Below are positions 34,411 through 45,940 of a DNA stretch of 64,000 bases, piece after piece (positions within the stretch are counted from its first letter, which is position 1; every line of letters starts with the position of its first letter). Below the pieces are notes generated by a model. The model did no database searches. It worked only from the letters and a program-made list of their open reading frames with translations, and was not told where the DNA came from. The translations under genes and the position numbers were made by a program. Source of the DNA: Gammaproteobacteria bacterium (GTDB lineage: Bacteria; Pseudomonadota; Gammaproteobacteria; Burkholderiales; Rhodocyclaceae); assembly GCA_018828385.1 (NCBI GenBank), contig JAHJVE010000012.1:87348-151347 (forward strand), read 5' to 3'.

Positions 34411-35934
34411 CTACTGGGTCAGGCGCTCAAATAACTTGACGGTGGTGTCGACGCTGCGCAACAGTCGCTCGCCTTCGGCAACGACGAGACGGGAATGCTG
34501 GGTTCTGCCGACATAAGAGATATCCGGGCATAGGGTGCGGATGAATTTTTGCCATTGGCTGGCTACTATTCCAAGCTGGGCATCTACTTCTGAAGGGGTA
34601 TTCCCGGTTTTTCCCAAGGCCTGCAGGTTGTTTTCGAACTCCTGGCAGGAAGGCGGTATCAGCGCAGCAATTTTTTCATCCAGGCATGCCCATTCGCGGA
34701 ACAGGAAAAACTTGCCTATGCGTTGCGACAGCATGCGGTTGCGGCCAGCAATGTTTACATAGTGGGCCGCAGGGAGGCCTCCTAGATCGGCGGCGTGGCC
34801 GGTCAACGCATCAGTTGCCTTAAGTAGTTCCTCGCTCAGTTCGAATACCTCTTCAACCCTTTGTACGGATATTTCCTCGACGCGCATTAATTGCCTGTAT
34901 TGCGGCCACAAAGCCTTGATCAGCGCGAATTTGTCGGCAAACTCAATCGCCAGTTCGTGCTGATCAAGACGGTCCAGGTTGCGCTCGAACTCCTTCTCGA
35001 GCTGGTTAAGCTTGATGAGTGCCTTCTGCGGAGCAATTGCGGAAACGACCATGCACCAGGCGATAGCCATGCGCTGGGAAAGAACCCGCAGGCGGCCACA
35101 CATGTTGACCAGCATGCCTGTAGACAAGGGGGACTCGGCACCTGGTGAATTGCCTTTGCGCTTTCTGCAGAAATTGAGCCGCTGCTTTGTTTCACCTCTA
35201 ACTGTATCGAGCAGGGCGGCATTCTGTATATGGACGTTGCGGCCATCAACGACGAGAATGCCGTTGTCGCTCAGTTCGCGCAGGTTGCGCGAAAATGACT
35301 CGGGGGTCATGTCGATGCGCGCTGCGATCACTTTTTTGCTGGCCTTGAGAACGACTGTCGTTTCTCCCGCCAGAGCGGCCCGCTCACCAGCCATTTCGAG
35401 CAGGTAGTCGAGTAGGCGCTGGGCTCCCGTCAATCCGTAATGATGACTGGCGGCACCGAGTTCGGTGGCAAACTGTCGCTGGGCCAGGGCTTCGATGATC
35501 CGATTGCTTAGGTCGTGGTGATTTTGGGTAGCCACTCGCAGCTTGCGATTATCGATTGCCACCAGCAGGGCTCGGGTGATGCTGGAACAGGTACTGGCAT
35601 AGTGCGTGGCGCCGAATACTTCTGCCAAACTGAGGAGTTGTTCACTCTGTACAATTTCCAGCACTTTTGAGGCGCCGCCAGGAGTCGTTGTGCTGCGTTT
35701 GACGCTTCCGTTGAACAACAAATAAGCTTCACGGACCGGTTCGCCAGCTTCATACAGGGTTCTATTGGCGGAAAGTTCAAGGACACGGCTCGCAGTGACC
35801 AAGTCATTGATCACGGCTGATGGCAGGCCGGCGAAAAACTTGCTGCCGGAAAGTAATTCTCGCTGGGCACGAGATGGATCTTTAATGCGGGCGTTCAATT
35901 GGCGCGACCTTCTCAGGATATGTCCTGAGCTCAT
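34411..35934 (-). CDS. Crp/Fnr regulator fused to two NarX/PilJ-type sensor domains
   Basis: 507 residues. Residues 25-150 form a cyclic-nucleotide-binding-fold domain. A Crp HTH follows with recognition helix 'TPESFSRNLRELSDNGIL' near 215. The second half holds two copies of a helical PilJ/NarX-like domain, each opening with a P-box-like motif: 'NMCGRLRVLSQRMAI' near 283 and 'NIAGRNRMLSQRIGK' near 390. The Fnr iron-sulfur cysteines are absent, as in DNR-type NO regulators. It lies just downstream of nirS, whose promoter has FNR/DNR boxes. A one-component regulator sensing nitrate/nitrite and possibly NO is inferred. Confidence 0.85.
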   Translation of the reverse strand: MSSGHILRRSRQLNARIKDPSRAQRELLSGSKFFAGLPSAVINDLVTASRVLELSANRTLYEAGEPVREAYLLFNGSVKRSTTTPGGASKVLEIVQSEQLLSLAEVFGATHYASTCSSITRALLVAIDNRKLRVATQNHHDLSNRIIEALAQRQFATELGAASHHYGLTGAQRLLDYLLEMAGERAALAGETTVVLKASKKVIAARIDMTPESFSRNLRELSDNGILVVDGRNVHIQNAALLDTVRGETKQRLNFCRKRKGNSPGAESPLSTGMLVNMCGRLRVLSQRMAIAWCMVVSAIAPQKALIKLNQLEKEFERNLDRLDQHELAIEFADKFALIKALWPQYRQLMRVEEISVQRVEEVFELSEELLKATDALTGHAADLGGLPAAHYVNIAGRNRMLSQRIGKFFLFREWACLDEKIAALIPPSCQEFENNLQALGKTGNTPSEVDAQLGIVASQWQKFIRTLCPDISYVGRTQHSRLVVAEGERLLRSVDTTVKLFERLTQ

Positions 35935-35951
35935 ACTAAGTAAAAGGCAAG

Positions 35952-35988
35952 AGGGGGAGAACTCCCCAATCGGATGAGTTCTCCCCCT
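35952..35988 (-). terminator. Terminator after nirS
   Basis: AGGGGGAGAACT and AGTTCTCCCCCT form a perfect 12-pair stem around a 13-base loop, ten bases past the nirS stop. It separates nirS from the regulator gene. Confidence 0.7.
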
Positions 35989-35997
35989 TCTTTGGTC

Positions 35998-37807
<1,810 letters not shown>

Positions 37808-37854
37808 GGGGGACCTAAAGCACCAACCCGGGCTGCATGCGGATGAATTTAGTC

Positions 37855-37868
37855 TTGATAACAATCAA
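37855..37868 (-). promoter_or_regulatory. FNR/DNR box, distal to nirS
   Basis: TTGATAACAATCAA, a second perfect site, 61 bases (about six helical turns) upstream of the proximal one. It may allow two dimers on one face of the DNA, or serve a diverging transcript. Confidence 0.75.
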
Positions 37869-37928
37869 GCCGAATGGTGACTGGAGTGTTGAACCCTTGC
37901 CAGGAGTGGGGGAGACAGTAATTGAGGC

Positions 37929-38160
37929 TTATGCCATTTGAGGTGAAATGAGCGCCCTAAAACGGCCGGTACACGCAAAAATGCTCGCCTCGGCCTCCGG
38001 CTCGGTGGCAACCCGTGTCTTGTAATTCTTTCCGGTCAGAGCAACGGTATTGGGCAAGACCGACTGAACCTCATGCCAGGCCTGGACCGTATCCGAAGCT
38101 TCTGTTGCATTGACCCGATGAAAACGCAGCGTCGGCAGAGCCCCGGCCGAAGCGGATTGG
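37929..38160 (-). pseudogene. vgrG remnant
   Basis: The frame encodes 'LPTLRFHRVNATEASDTVQAWHEVQSVLPNTVAL', nearly identical to residues about 220-255 of VgrG at 40963-43800. DNA similarity is high from about 37990 to 38150 and then breaks. Nothing of the rest of VgrG is here. It shows past recombination of vgrG-effector cassettes at this edge of the secretion locus. Confidence 0.8.
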
Positions 38161-38165
38161 TCGAA

Positions 38166-38217
38166 TCCCACGGTCAACCGGAAAAAATGCTCAAAAATGA
38201 AATTCGGGTTGACCGTG
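38166..38217. repeat. Short palindromic repeat, copy R1
   Basis: CACGGTCAACC (38169-38179) and GGTTGACCGTG (38207-38217) are perfect inverted arms around a 27-base A-rich centre. The left arm plus centre matches the coding copies in clpV and vgrG. It lies exactly between the vgrG remnant and the end of the immunity gene. Confidence 0.6.
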
Positions 38218-38225
38218 AAAGCGAA

Positions 38226-39434
38226 CTACAACGATGGTGCAGACTGATCCGGCGAGCGCTGCCAGAAGGTGTCGCCGTAGTCGCCACCGAGCGAGGGCAT
38301 GGTTTCGCCTTGTTTAAAGTACCGGCGAGAACCGGGTTTGGCCGGGGTGAACCACCAGCCGGCTTCAGTGCAAGGCGATCCGCCAGGGATGCTACGGCGC
38401 ACTGTTATTTCCATGTTGTTGGCGTTTCGTGCCTCTTCAGGCCAAAACTCAGTCCAGGGCCGTGACGAATATTCCGGGCAGCGGAACTGATATTCAGCCT
38501 CTTCCGCCGGGATGGTTCCATCTTCGTAACGATCATCCCGCCACAGGAGTTTCCAGAAAGTCGGGCGTCCCTTGCCATTCGGAGCGTCGGCTTCGAAAGC
38601 GATGGTTGGCGCGGGAGAGTCGACGTGGAGGTAATTCATGGTGCCATCGAGTTCCAGCTCACCGCAGTTCGGAATCTGGGGTTTTTTAAACATACCCAGG
38701 AGGCCCGATGACATCTCGACCTTGACCGGTTCCCAAATGCCGGAACAGGGTGCCGTGTCGCCCGTCTGGATGATACGCAGGGGCGGAGGCGCATCGAATA
38801 CGAGCGGGAGCTCACCGTCGGGGAGAACTGTTTGGTCGCGTAGAAAGTTGGGACCACGAAACCCGTGTAAGCCAAGTGGAGCAGGTTCGTCGGTGTGACG
38901 GCCCTCCAAGATGTAGTCAAGTTCTCTCTCTGCTAGTCCAGCAATATTCAGTGCCGAGACAAATTCGTTCCATAACGGAGAAGCCACCTCATCTATTTCG
39001 GTTTCGCCCCATTCGAAACGCATAATTCGCGTACTCCAGGAGTCCGATGGCAATAGCCCCTGATAAAAATACCCGAACCTGCCGAGAAACTTGAACGGGC
39101 GTTTATCGCCTTTTTTCAGACGAGACAGGCACTCGGCAAAGCCTTTGTAGTTGGCGCAGTCTTTGATGTATCTGTTTTCCCAGAAGAAATACTCGTCCCG
39201 ATTTGAAGCGCGGGCTTCCTCGTAGGCTTTGGTATAGACCGCCATCCACTGGTCGTAAAACTTGCCGACCCTGGCCCATGCAGTATACGACGAGTTTTTC
39301 TTGAGCATGTAAAAGATGCGGCGGCGCTCTTCGTCGTCAGGAATACTGTCGCGGTCGTAGGTGTAGGTGGATGGAGAAGAAGGAAGTTGCAGATTGGCCA
39401 ATTCCTCCTCGATTTCCTTCAGATAGTCATCCAT
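38226..39434 (-). CDS. Immunity protein, Imm71/Imm72-like
   Basis: 402 residues. The N-terminal helical part ('RRRIFYMLKKNSSYTAWARVGKFYDQWMAVY') and the C-terminus 'GRRYFKQGETMPSLGGDYGDTFWQ'-like ending recall Imm71/Imm72 immunity proteins of Betaproteobacteria. It has no signal peptide, so it acts in the cytoplasm. It overlaps the toxin gene by one base (TAATG), which argues strongly for a toxin-immunity pair. It should bind and block the C-terminal domain of the upstream protein. The family name is from memory. Confidence 0.75.
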   Translation of the reverse strand: MDDYLKEIEEELANLQLPSSPSTYTYDRDSIPDDEERRRIFYMLKKNSSYTAWARVGKFYDQWMAVYTKAYEEARASNRDEYFFWENRYIKDCANYKGFAECLSRLKKGDKRPFKFLGRFGYFYQGLLPSDSWSTRIMRFEWGETEIDEVASPLWNEFVSALNIAGLAERELDYILEGRHTDEPAPLGLHGFRGPNFLRDQTVLPDGELPLVFDAPPPLRIIQTGDTAPCSGIWEPVKVEMSSGLLGMFKKPQIPNCGELELDGTMNYLHVDSPAPTIAFEADAPNGKGRPTFWKLLWRDDRYEDGTIPAEEAEYQFRCPEYSSRPWTEFWPEEARNANNMEITVRRSIPGGSPCTEAGWWFTPAKPGSRRYFKQGETMPSLGGDYGDTFWQRSPDQSAPSL

Positions 39435-40966
39435 TAGTTGCTCGTCCGTGAATTTGCCTTCGGGTCGCGGTCGTCCTTGGCCGCCTGCTCGCGCGCACCC
39501 AGGCGGGCGGTCTGCACTGTACCCGCGCCGGGCATATGAATATATCCCCAGATACCGTTGGCGTCTGTCCAGCCGGTCGGGCGTAGCTCAAAGGTCATTC
39601 CCGCTGTTTTGACGGTTTGTGGTTTACCGGTGGCGATGGCGGCATCGCCAGCACTTTTTAACGTGGCCTTTATGGCTGCATCCATTTCGATGACCGCTTG
39701 CAAGCCTCCGCCGCCCAAATACTGACCGGGAATTTCCTTGCCCATTTGTTCGGAAATCCTGCCGACACAGGCTTTGACGGCATTTTCGTCGGTGACTTTG
39801 GCTACCAGCAGATAGCCGTCGCGATTCCACTCGTCGAGCACGGCGGCTTTTTCACGCCATTCCTTGGCTGTTTTAGGTGGTGCCCCCAAACCCCACCAGC
39901 CGCCACCGGGGGCGGTGTCGCCAATCAGTTCTCCATGGGTAACACCTTTCGGGCCAAAAAAACGGTACATCTCCTCTCCGGGCTTCATAGTGCGATTTTG
40001 AATTTTTCCAGCAAATGCAGGGATGCCAGTGAGAACGTCGCCCTTTCTGAATTTAGCTAAATCCGGGTAACCCGCTTCATGCTTGTAAACCTTTTCGATG
40101 GCTTTGGGGTCCGACGACGACGAATTCTTCGCCCACCCACCCCGAGCACTTCGCTGAGCCTCCGCCGCGTTCTCAATCAACCTCAACTCATCGGCATAGG
40201 TAACTGCCTTCGTCCCACTGCTAACGGTATGTTCCACGGTACGTGCCGTAGTTTCGCCACCGGTTCGGACGTAAGCCTGAATTTCCTTAAGGGTTTGATC
40301 CAATTCCTTGATGGCTTGAGGAATGCGTTCCGCCGCCATGCTTTTCAGCTTGTTCAGCCCATTGCTGAGTCCGTCGATACGTCTCAAGAAGGATTCCGGA
40401 ATGACTGCGCCGAGCTTGGTCTTGATCTGCGCTAGCGCCTTGTTGATTGTGACGACCAGATCGCTGAATTTTGTGATGATGGCTGCTTCGTGGTCGGCAA
40501 AGCGGAGTTGGAGCAGCCACTTTTCCGCGTGTCCTTTGCCCAATCGATTCAGGAAGGCAACAACGTCCTTGGCTGATTCCGCCAGATAGGCCGCACGCGT
40601 AGCACCGCTGAGCTTTGCGGCCGACTTGGCAACGCCAATCGAAATCCGGCCGACCCCCTTGATGACGCCGCCAATCACCGGGATCAAGGCAAAAAGGAGA
40701 ACGACCAGCAAGGCCCACTGGAACTTGTCTTCGCGCTTGGCTGGTTCATCCACCATGCCGATGGTGACGGCGATCAGATCGCGAACTGCGGTGACGTCGC
40801 CGACCAGCGGAATCATTCCGACGACCGCATCAACGACGATTTGCGACAGCGACGCCTTCTCGTTGAAGGCACCTTGCACCGTACCCCAGAGCCAATTGCC
40901 GGCTTCCAACGAGACCGATTCGAATTCAGACCACCAGTGAGCGGTCGAGGCTTGACTGCCACTCAT
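39434..40966 (-). CDS. Type VI secretion effector, C-terminal toxin of unrecognised class
   Basis: 510 residues, coupled by ATGA to vgrG upstream. Residues 35-115 hold two hydrophobic stretches ('IVVDAVVGMIPLVGDVTAVRDLIAV' region and 'WALLVVLLFALIPVIGGVI'), as in effectors whose N-terminus helps membrane passage. A helical middle follows. The last 170 residues look like a compact toxin ('MYRFFGPKGVTHGELIGD', 'GGGWWGLGAPPKTAKEWREKAAVLDEWN'). I do not recognise its activity. There is no PAAR or MIX motif, so delivery is probably by the adjacent VgrG. Confidence 0.72.
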   Translation of the reverse strand: MSGSQASTAHWWSEFESVSLEAGNWLWGTVQGAFNEKASLSQIVVDAVVGMIPLVGDVTAVRDLIAVTIGMVDEPAKREDKFQWALLVVLLFALIPVIGGVIKGVGRISIGVAKSAAKLSGATRAAYLAESAKDVVAFLNRLGKGHAEKWLLQLRFADHEAAIITKFSDLVVTINKALAQIKTKLGAVIPESFLRRIDGLSNGLNKLKSMAAERIPQAIKELDQTLKEIQAYVRTGGETTARTVEHTVSSGTKAVTYADELRLIENAAEAQRSARGGWAKNSSSSDPKAIEKVYKHEAGYPDLAKFRKGDVLTGIPAFAGKIQNRTMKPGEEMYRFFGPKGVTHGELIGDTAPGGGWWGLGAPPKTAKEWREKAAVLDEWNRDGYLLVAKVTDENAVKACVGRISEQMGKEIPGQYLGGGGLQAVIEMDAAIKATLKSAGDAAIATGKPQTVKTAGMTFELRPTGWTDANGIWGYIHMPGAGTVQTARLGAREQAAKDDRDPKANSRTSN

Positions 40967-43800
40967 TGCTTGTCCTCCTGAAGCAAACTGGATGCGTATT
41001 TATCGACCAGTGCGCTGATCGATTTGTCGCTTGGCGCTGCCTCATGGTTTGGCGTTGAATCTTTATGTTTTCGTTGAAATTTGGCGGATGCCGGCCCGAA
41101 CCGAACTTTGGCGGTGCCGAGGGGGACATCGGTCAAGGTGGCTTTCCCGGAAGGGTCGAGTTTTCCTTTGCGCACACTGCCATCCGCCAAAAGGGCTTCA
41201 TACTCGGCGCCGCCTACGAAATCGTCATCGTGATAATGGTGATCGAGTTCGATGGTGTCTTTGGATACGGATTTCCCCTCCGGCAACCCCTCCAAACTCG
41301 CCGTCCCACTCCCTGGCCCCATAAACGCATTCCCGCTCCCCTTGACCGAGAACGTTCCCGGACACGCAAAAGTGATGTTCGATCCCTCCAGCGTCACGCT
41401 CGACTGTCCGGCCAGGAGGACGATCTTCTCCTTGGCCAGGATATGGATCTCGTCATTCGAACTCGTCACCGTGATTGACTGATCGGCGAGGATCTCCATC
41501 GCATCGGTATTCGCCTGAATGGTCTGGCTGCCGGCGGCGGCGATGCTCTTGACCCCGCCGGCATGGCTGAACCAGCTCGCCCCTTTGCCGACGGCTGCGG
41601 CCAGGGTGTGGGCGCTGGCCAGATGCAGATCCTGCTGGCTGGTCGCATGCACATGCCGGCCGGCGAAGAGCAGGGTGCTGGCCGGCGAAGCCAGACCGAT
41701 ATCCGACGGCGCCTCCATCACCAGCACCGGCTTGGCAAAACGCTCCGTCGGCTCACCCGGATCGCGGCTGCCGGGCTGGGCCTTCTTCGCCGCCTGGCCA
41801 CCCACTGCCGATTCGAATTTACCGTCTTTTTTGGGGTCGACCGTAGCAATCAACTCAGCCAGGGCCGAATTCGCCTGCAAAGGCAAAGCCTGCTGCTGGC
41901 TCGCCGCATCCGACAAGGCCTTGGCCGTTTCCTCAGCGGCATGGAGCTGGCTGACTGCCTCTGCCACATCCATCTGCGTACTCTGCCCATCGGCTCGCGC
42001 CGTCGCCGAAATCAACAATCCTTCACCGGCCCGCACCGCCAGCCAGCCATCGGTCCGCAACTCGAAACCGCTACCGCGCCAGGCCCCCCGTGTAGCCGAA
42101 TCCGGCGCCTGATGAATCAGATGACCCAGACTCAACTGACTGGCATTCTCCGAACTCGCCAGACGGCTGCGCAACTGTCCCGGCGCATCATCGACCACCC
42201 ACTGATTGAACCCCGCCTCATGGTTATGACTCATCCAGCCCGACAGCACCCCGGGATGATTGGCCGACGCCTCATGACCCGCCGAGAAAGGCGGCAGATC
42301 GGCGCCGTTGTAACTCTGGCCGACGATCACCGGCCGATCAATATCGCCATCAACAAAATCGACCAGCACCTCGGTCCCGATGCGCGGCAGGAAATGACTC
42401 CCCCAATTCGGCCCGGCCTGCCATTCGGCGACACGAACCCATGTGCCGGACTGATCATTGCCCGGCGCATTGCCGGCCTTGCCCGAATTACGTCCGGCCG
42501 GGCCGGATTCGGCCAGCCCGCCGACCGCCGGCGCCGCACTGCGCTGCCAGGGAAACTGGATCTTGATCCGGTGATCACGTTCGGTGGTCAGCACACTGTC
42601 CGGCAAACCCACCACCAAAGCCACCTGCGGCCGGGCCGACGGCTTGGGTAACCCATGCGGCACCTGCGGCAAAGCCGCCGGCTGAGCCAAACACGTATTG
42701 CGATAACTCCCCGCCTCAGCCTCGGCCAGACCCAACAACGCCGCCGCCTGCGCCCCGAGATTATTGGCCCCGTGATGATCAACCGAAACGATGCTGAAAC
42801 GGACCTCATCGCCCAGATAACTACCATGCTGGCTCAGTGAGACGACCGTGCCTTCAGCCAACTGGCGCACCGTACTGACCCCGGCAAAGCGCCGATAAGC
42901 CCCCTCGTAGGCAGCCAGCGCCAGATCGGTCCGCAAGCGGGCCGCCTCGTCATTCTCGAAACGATACGGCCGGGCCGCATCGTGGATTTCCAGGCGGGGC
43001 ACATCCGGCGCCGGCAAGCCACTGCTCGCCTCGGCCCCGGTCGCCACCAGCGTCTTGTAATCCCACCCGGCCAGCGCAACGGCATTGGGCAAGACCGAAT
43101 GAACCTCATGCCACGCCTGGACCGTATCGGAAGCCTCCGTCGCATTGGCCCGATGAAAACGCAGCGTCGGCTGAACCCCGGCCGGCAGTTCGGTCAGTCG
43201 GTCGAAGAGGATCAATTGATGCCGGGCATGCTGCACATCATCGCCGGCCGAGGCCGATTGGTCATGCTCGAAACGGAAGGACAAACCTTCCTCGGCCAGC
43301 AGACGGCGGATGAAGTCAAGATCGGTCTCGCGGTACTGGGTGGCGATGCTGTAGGTGCGCAAGGATTGGGTAATGCCGTTCTTCCAGTTCGCCTCGGGAT
43401 AATCCGTCAAAATCTGACCGATGATGTCCACCACCGTCTTGTTCTGGAAGAGATAACAATCCCGGCGCTGGCCGAGAAAGGCGAGAAAGGATTCGACAAT
43501 CAGCCGATAACGGGCCAGACCGCCATCGGCGCCCAATTGCATGGCCTGGGTGACATAACCATGCCAGCTGCGCTTGCTGCCATCGGCCTGGAGCAGACGC
43601 AGGGTGACTTCCTCGCCGATCAGCGGCTTGAGCTGGAAATGGGCATTGGTCGACACGCAGTCGATCTCGAAGCGAAAAGATTCGGAAACACCTTCATGAC
43701 CCTGGAAACGTTCGACCATCAGGGCCGCATCGGCCAGGGGTGTCTTGATCTCGAGAAGACGGGCGTGCTGGGTGAAGAGGGAGTCGAGGAGGGTGTGCAT
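40963..43800 (-). CDS. vgrG: VgrG spike protein 1
   Basis: 945 residues. It has a gp27-like N-terminus ('LLEIKTPLADAALMVERFQGHEGVSESFRFEIDC' region), a gp5-like OB domain ('WVRVAEWQAGPNWGSHFLPRIGTEVLVDF'), then DUF2345 with beta-helix repeats ('VTSSNDEIHILAKEKIVLLAG'). A C-terminal extension of about 95 residues ('DDDFVGGAEYEALLADGSVRKGKLDPSGKATL') looks like a transthyretin-type effector-loading domain. Residues about 650-665 include a segment from the short repeat. It forms an operon with tssL upstream and toxin and immunity genes downstream. Confidence 0.95.
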   Translation of the reverse strand: MHTLLDSLFTQHARLLEIKTPLADAALMVERFQGHEGVSESFRFEIDCVSTNAHFQLKPLIGEEVTLRLLQADGSKRSWHGYVTQAMQLGADGGLARYRLIVESFLAFLGQRRDCYLFQNKTVVDIIGQILTDYPEANWKNGITQSLRTYSIATQYRETDLDFIRRLLAEEGLSFRFEHDQSASAGDDVQHARHQLILFDRLTELPAGVQPTLRFHRANATEASDTVQAWHEVHSVLPNAVALAGWDYKTLVATGAEASSGLPAPDVPRLEIHDAARPYRFENDEAARLRTDLALAAYEGAYRRFAGVSTVRQLAEGTVVSLSQHGSYLGDEVRFSIVSVDHHGANNLGAQAAALLGLAEAEAGSYRNTCLAQPAALPQVPHGLPKPSARPQVALVVGLPDSVLTTERDHRIKIQFPWQRSAAPAVGGLAESGPAGRNSGKAGNAPGNDQSGTWVRVAEWQAGPNWGSHFLPRIGTEVLVDFVDGDIDRPVIVGQSYNGADLPPFSAGHEASANHPGVLSGWMSHNHEAGFNQWVVDDAPGQLRSRLASSENASQLSLGHLIHQAPDSATRGAWRGSGFELRTDGWLAVRAGEGLLISATARADGQSTQMDVAEAVSQLHAAEETAKALSDAASQQQALPLQANSALAELIATVDPKKDGKFESAVGGQAAKKAQPGSRDPGEPTERFAKPVLVMEAPSDIGLASPASTLLFAGRHVHATSQQDLHLASAHTLAAAVGKGASWFSHAGGVKSIAAAGSQTIQANTDAMEILADQSITVTSSNDEIHILAKEKIVLLAGQSSVTLEGSNITFACPGTFSVKGSGNAFMGPGSGTASLEGLPEGKSVSKDTIELDHHYHDDDFVGGAEYEALLADGSVRKGKLDPSGKATLTDVPLGTAKVRFGPASAKFQRKHKDSTPNHEAAPSDKSISALVDKYASSLLQEDKQ
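41809..41847 (-). repeat. Protein-inserted short repeat, copy R5 (diverged)
   Basis: On the coding strand ACGGTCGACCCCAAAAAAGACGGTAAATTCGAATCG, read as 'ATVDPKKDGKFES'. It follows the same order and phase as the copies in clpV, vgrG2 and nrdB, with more changes. Confidence 0.4.
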
Positions 43801-43813
43801 GGCGGACCGCCGA

Positions 43814-44587
43814 TCAGGGCAGGTAAATGTTCAGGGTCGGCGCGCGGGGGGCCAGTTGAACGATGTTCTTGAACGGTGCCAAGGTGCGATCAACGGATCG
43901 TCCGGCGTGCCAGTCGAGGCCAACGTAGGCCAGCAGGCCCATGAAAGCGAGGATGGAGGCGATGACCCAGAGCGGGACGTCCCGGTTAATGGCATTCGAG
44001 ATGCTGTCCGGTGCCGCCCAGTGAGGCGCGAATGGGGCTGCCTTGCCCTTGATGTGGGCAATCTGTTCGCCGAGTTGTTGCGTCAAGTATTTGAGCTTTT
44101 CCGGCCCTTCAAGCAAGTAACGCCCCTTGAAGCCAAGGAGCAGGCACATGTGGAAAACTTCCAGGCCGTTGATCCGGCTGGCTGCGCCATTGCGGGCCGT
44201 TTCCAGGCGGTCGAAGAAATGCTCGCCGGCCAGTTGGTCGCCAAACAGGATCAGTTGCAACGGTCGACGTTCCCACGCGTCGCGAATGTTCATTTGGGAC
44301 GACAGGACGGCTTCGTCGATGGATGCGCAAAATGCGTATTTGGCATCGTAGATGTCTTCGGCGCTGAAATGATGCTTTCCCGCCGCTTTCTCGAATTGGC
44401 TGAGAAACTTCTGGATATTGCTGGAAAACTCTTCCGGATTCTTCGGCGCGTTTCGGTTCTTCAGCAGGATGAGCATGTAGAAGCCGTCGTACAGCAAGTC
44501 GACAAGACTGCGTGCCGGGCGGTCGAAGGCCGACTCGTCGGCAATTTGGCTGGGGGCTACGGAAAACAGGCTGGGTGCAGTACTCAT
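43814..44587 (-). CDS. tssL: TssL (DotU/IcmH family) membrane protein
   Basis: 257 residues, the short form without a peptidoglycan-binding OmpA domain. The cytoplasmic helical domain reads 'YDGFYMLILLKNRNAPKNPEEF' and 'DAKYAFCASIDEAVLSSQMNI'. A single C-terminal membrane segment is 'VPLWVIASILAFMGLLAYVGL'. It forms the envelope complex with TssJ and TssM. It overlaps tssK by four bases. Confidence 0.93.
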   Translation of the reverse strand: MSTAPSLFSVAPSQIADESAFDRPARSLVDLLYDGFYMLILLKNRNAPKNPEEFSSNIQKFLSQFEKAAGKHHFSAEDIYDAKYAFCASIDEAVLSSQMNIRDAWERRPLQLILFGDQLAGEHFFDRLETARNGAASRINGLEVFHMCLLLGFKGRYLLEGPEKLKYLTQQLGEQIAHIKGKAAPFAPHWAAPDSISNAINRDVPLWVIASILAFMGLLAYVGLDWHAGRSVDRTLAPFKNIVQLAPRAPTLNIYLP

Positions 44588-45927
44588 GGGGTGACGGCAA
44601 TCAATTCAAGAGAGAGATCCCGGTAACTTTCCGGGGCGTAAATCATGATGGATTGGGCTTTCAGCATTCGCTCATACAGTGGCCCATGTGCTTCCAGGGC
44701 GAAATAACAGGCGCCCGGGCGAACTGGAATGGCAGCCGGGACCTGCAATGAATGTGTCAGGCGAACGCCGGACATGGCTGACAGGACAAGTTTTTCGACA
44801 TCGGCCGGCGCCCCGATTTTCAGCCGCAGTGGCACCGATTCGATGATTTCGGACTGCTGGTGCGCTGCCGTGACCGATAAATAGAATGCCGTTTCGCCGT
44901 TGATCTTTTCCGAGTCGAGGTGACCCGCATAAAACGCCGGCTTTGGCTGGCTGAGCGAAATGGCGAAGAAACGGGTCGAGATCACGGTATCGAGCAGATC
45001 CCGCAATATCTGTTCTAGGCGGAGAAAGCCTGGTCCCGGCGACAGGTGGTCGTAGCCGGGCAGGTCGTTCAACGTGTAACTCTTGGAAAAGGTCATCAAT
45101 CCGCCGGCCAGCCGCAACAATTCCTGGAAAAGCCGTTCCGGCGAGTTGTCCGGGTTGCGGAAGAAGTGGGTCAGCGCCGCACACGCGCTGCTGGCGGTAT
45201 GCAGCAACCAGAATGAGGCAATGTCACCAGAACGAAACTCGATGACGTTTTTTGATGGTTCGCGGTGAAACCCGTAGAGCGCATCGACCTTGGCCAGTAG
45301 CGCGTCGATCTGGCGACGCAAGAGGGCAACGATGGTCGGGGCGGCACGCAAGCTGATCGACGGTGGAACGAAACTGCCATCGATTTCATAGCTGTTGCTT
45401 GAGGTGCGCCGAATCCGCACGACAGGCAGGGTCAGAAACTGATCGCGATTATCACTGGCGGATTTGAGATAGGCGATTTGGCTCAGGGTGGCGATGTCGG
45501 CTTCTGCCGCATCGGTGAACAGATCCGTGGTTGCTCTTGGAACGATGAGAAACCGTGCCTGTGTCGAGTCGGCTGCCGAATCGACAGAATTGCCGCCATG
45601 CGGATTCAGGTGGTTGAGCGCCAGGAAGAATTCGGTTGCGCCATCCTCATTAACTGCCTTGTCGAGGGCCAGAGGGAGGGGCAATTGGTCGGTGTCCGGG
45701 GCGCTGAAGTAATCGCCGTTCGGAAATACAGCGGTGACCCGTTTAAAGCGCAGGATGCCGCTCTTGAGGGAGTCGACATCGACTTCAATGTCGCGAATTC
45801 CCCAGGCGTAGGGGTTGGCCAGCAGCTGGGCACGACGAGCCATGTTGTCAGCATGAAAATCCTGTTGCTGGAAATGCTGCGGGCGCAGAAAGAGGCCTTC
45901 GCCCCAAAGTGTCTTGGCGGTATTCAT
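44584..45927 (-). CDS. tssK: TssK baseplate protein
   Basis: 447 residues beginning 'LWGEGLFLRPQHFQQQDFH', the hallmark of TssK. It links the baseplate to the TssL-TssM membrane complex. Later conserved parts include 'LHTASSACAALTHFFRNPDNSPERLFQELLRLAG' and 'YDHLSPGPGF'. Full length. It is placed between tssJ and tssL as in many loci. Confidence 0.95.
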   Translation of the reverse strand: MNTAKTLWGEGLFLRPQHFQQQDFHADNMARRAQLLANPYAWGIRDIEVDVDSLKSGILRFKRVTAVFPNGDYFSAPDTDQLPLPLALDKAVNEDGATEFFLALNHLNPHGGNSVDSAADSTQARFLIVPRATTDLFTDAAEADIATLSQIAYLKSASDNRDQFLTLPVVRIRRTSSNSYEIDGSFVPPSISLRAAPTIVALLRRQIDALLAKVDALYGFHREPSKNVIEFRSGDIASFWLLHTASSACAALTHFFRNPDNSPERLFQELLRLAGGLMTFSKSYTLNDLPGYDHLSPGPGFLRLEQILRDLLDTVISTRFFAISLSQPKPAFYAGHLDSEKINGETAFYLSVTAAHQQSEIIESVPLRLKIGAPADVEKLVLSAMSGVRLTHSLQVPAAIPVRPGACYFALEAHGPLYERMLKAQSIMIYAPESYRDLSLELIAVTP

Positions 45928-45940
45928 CAGATGACCATGG

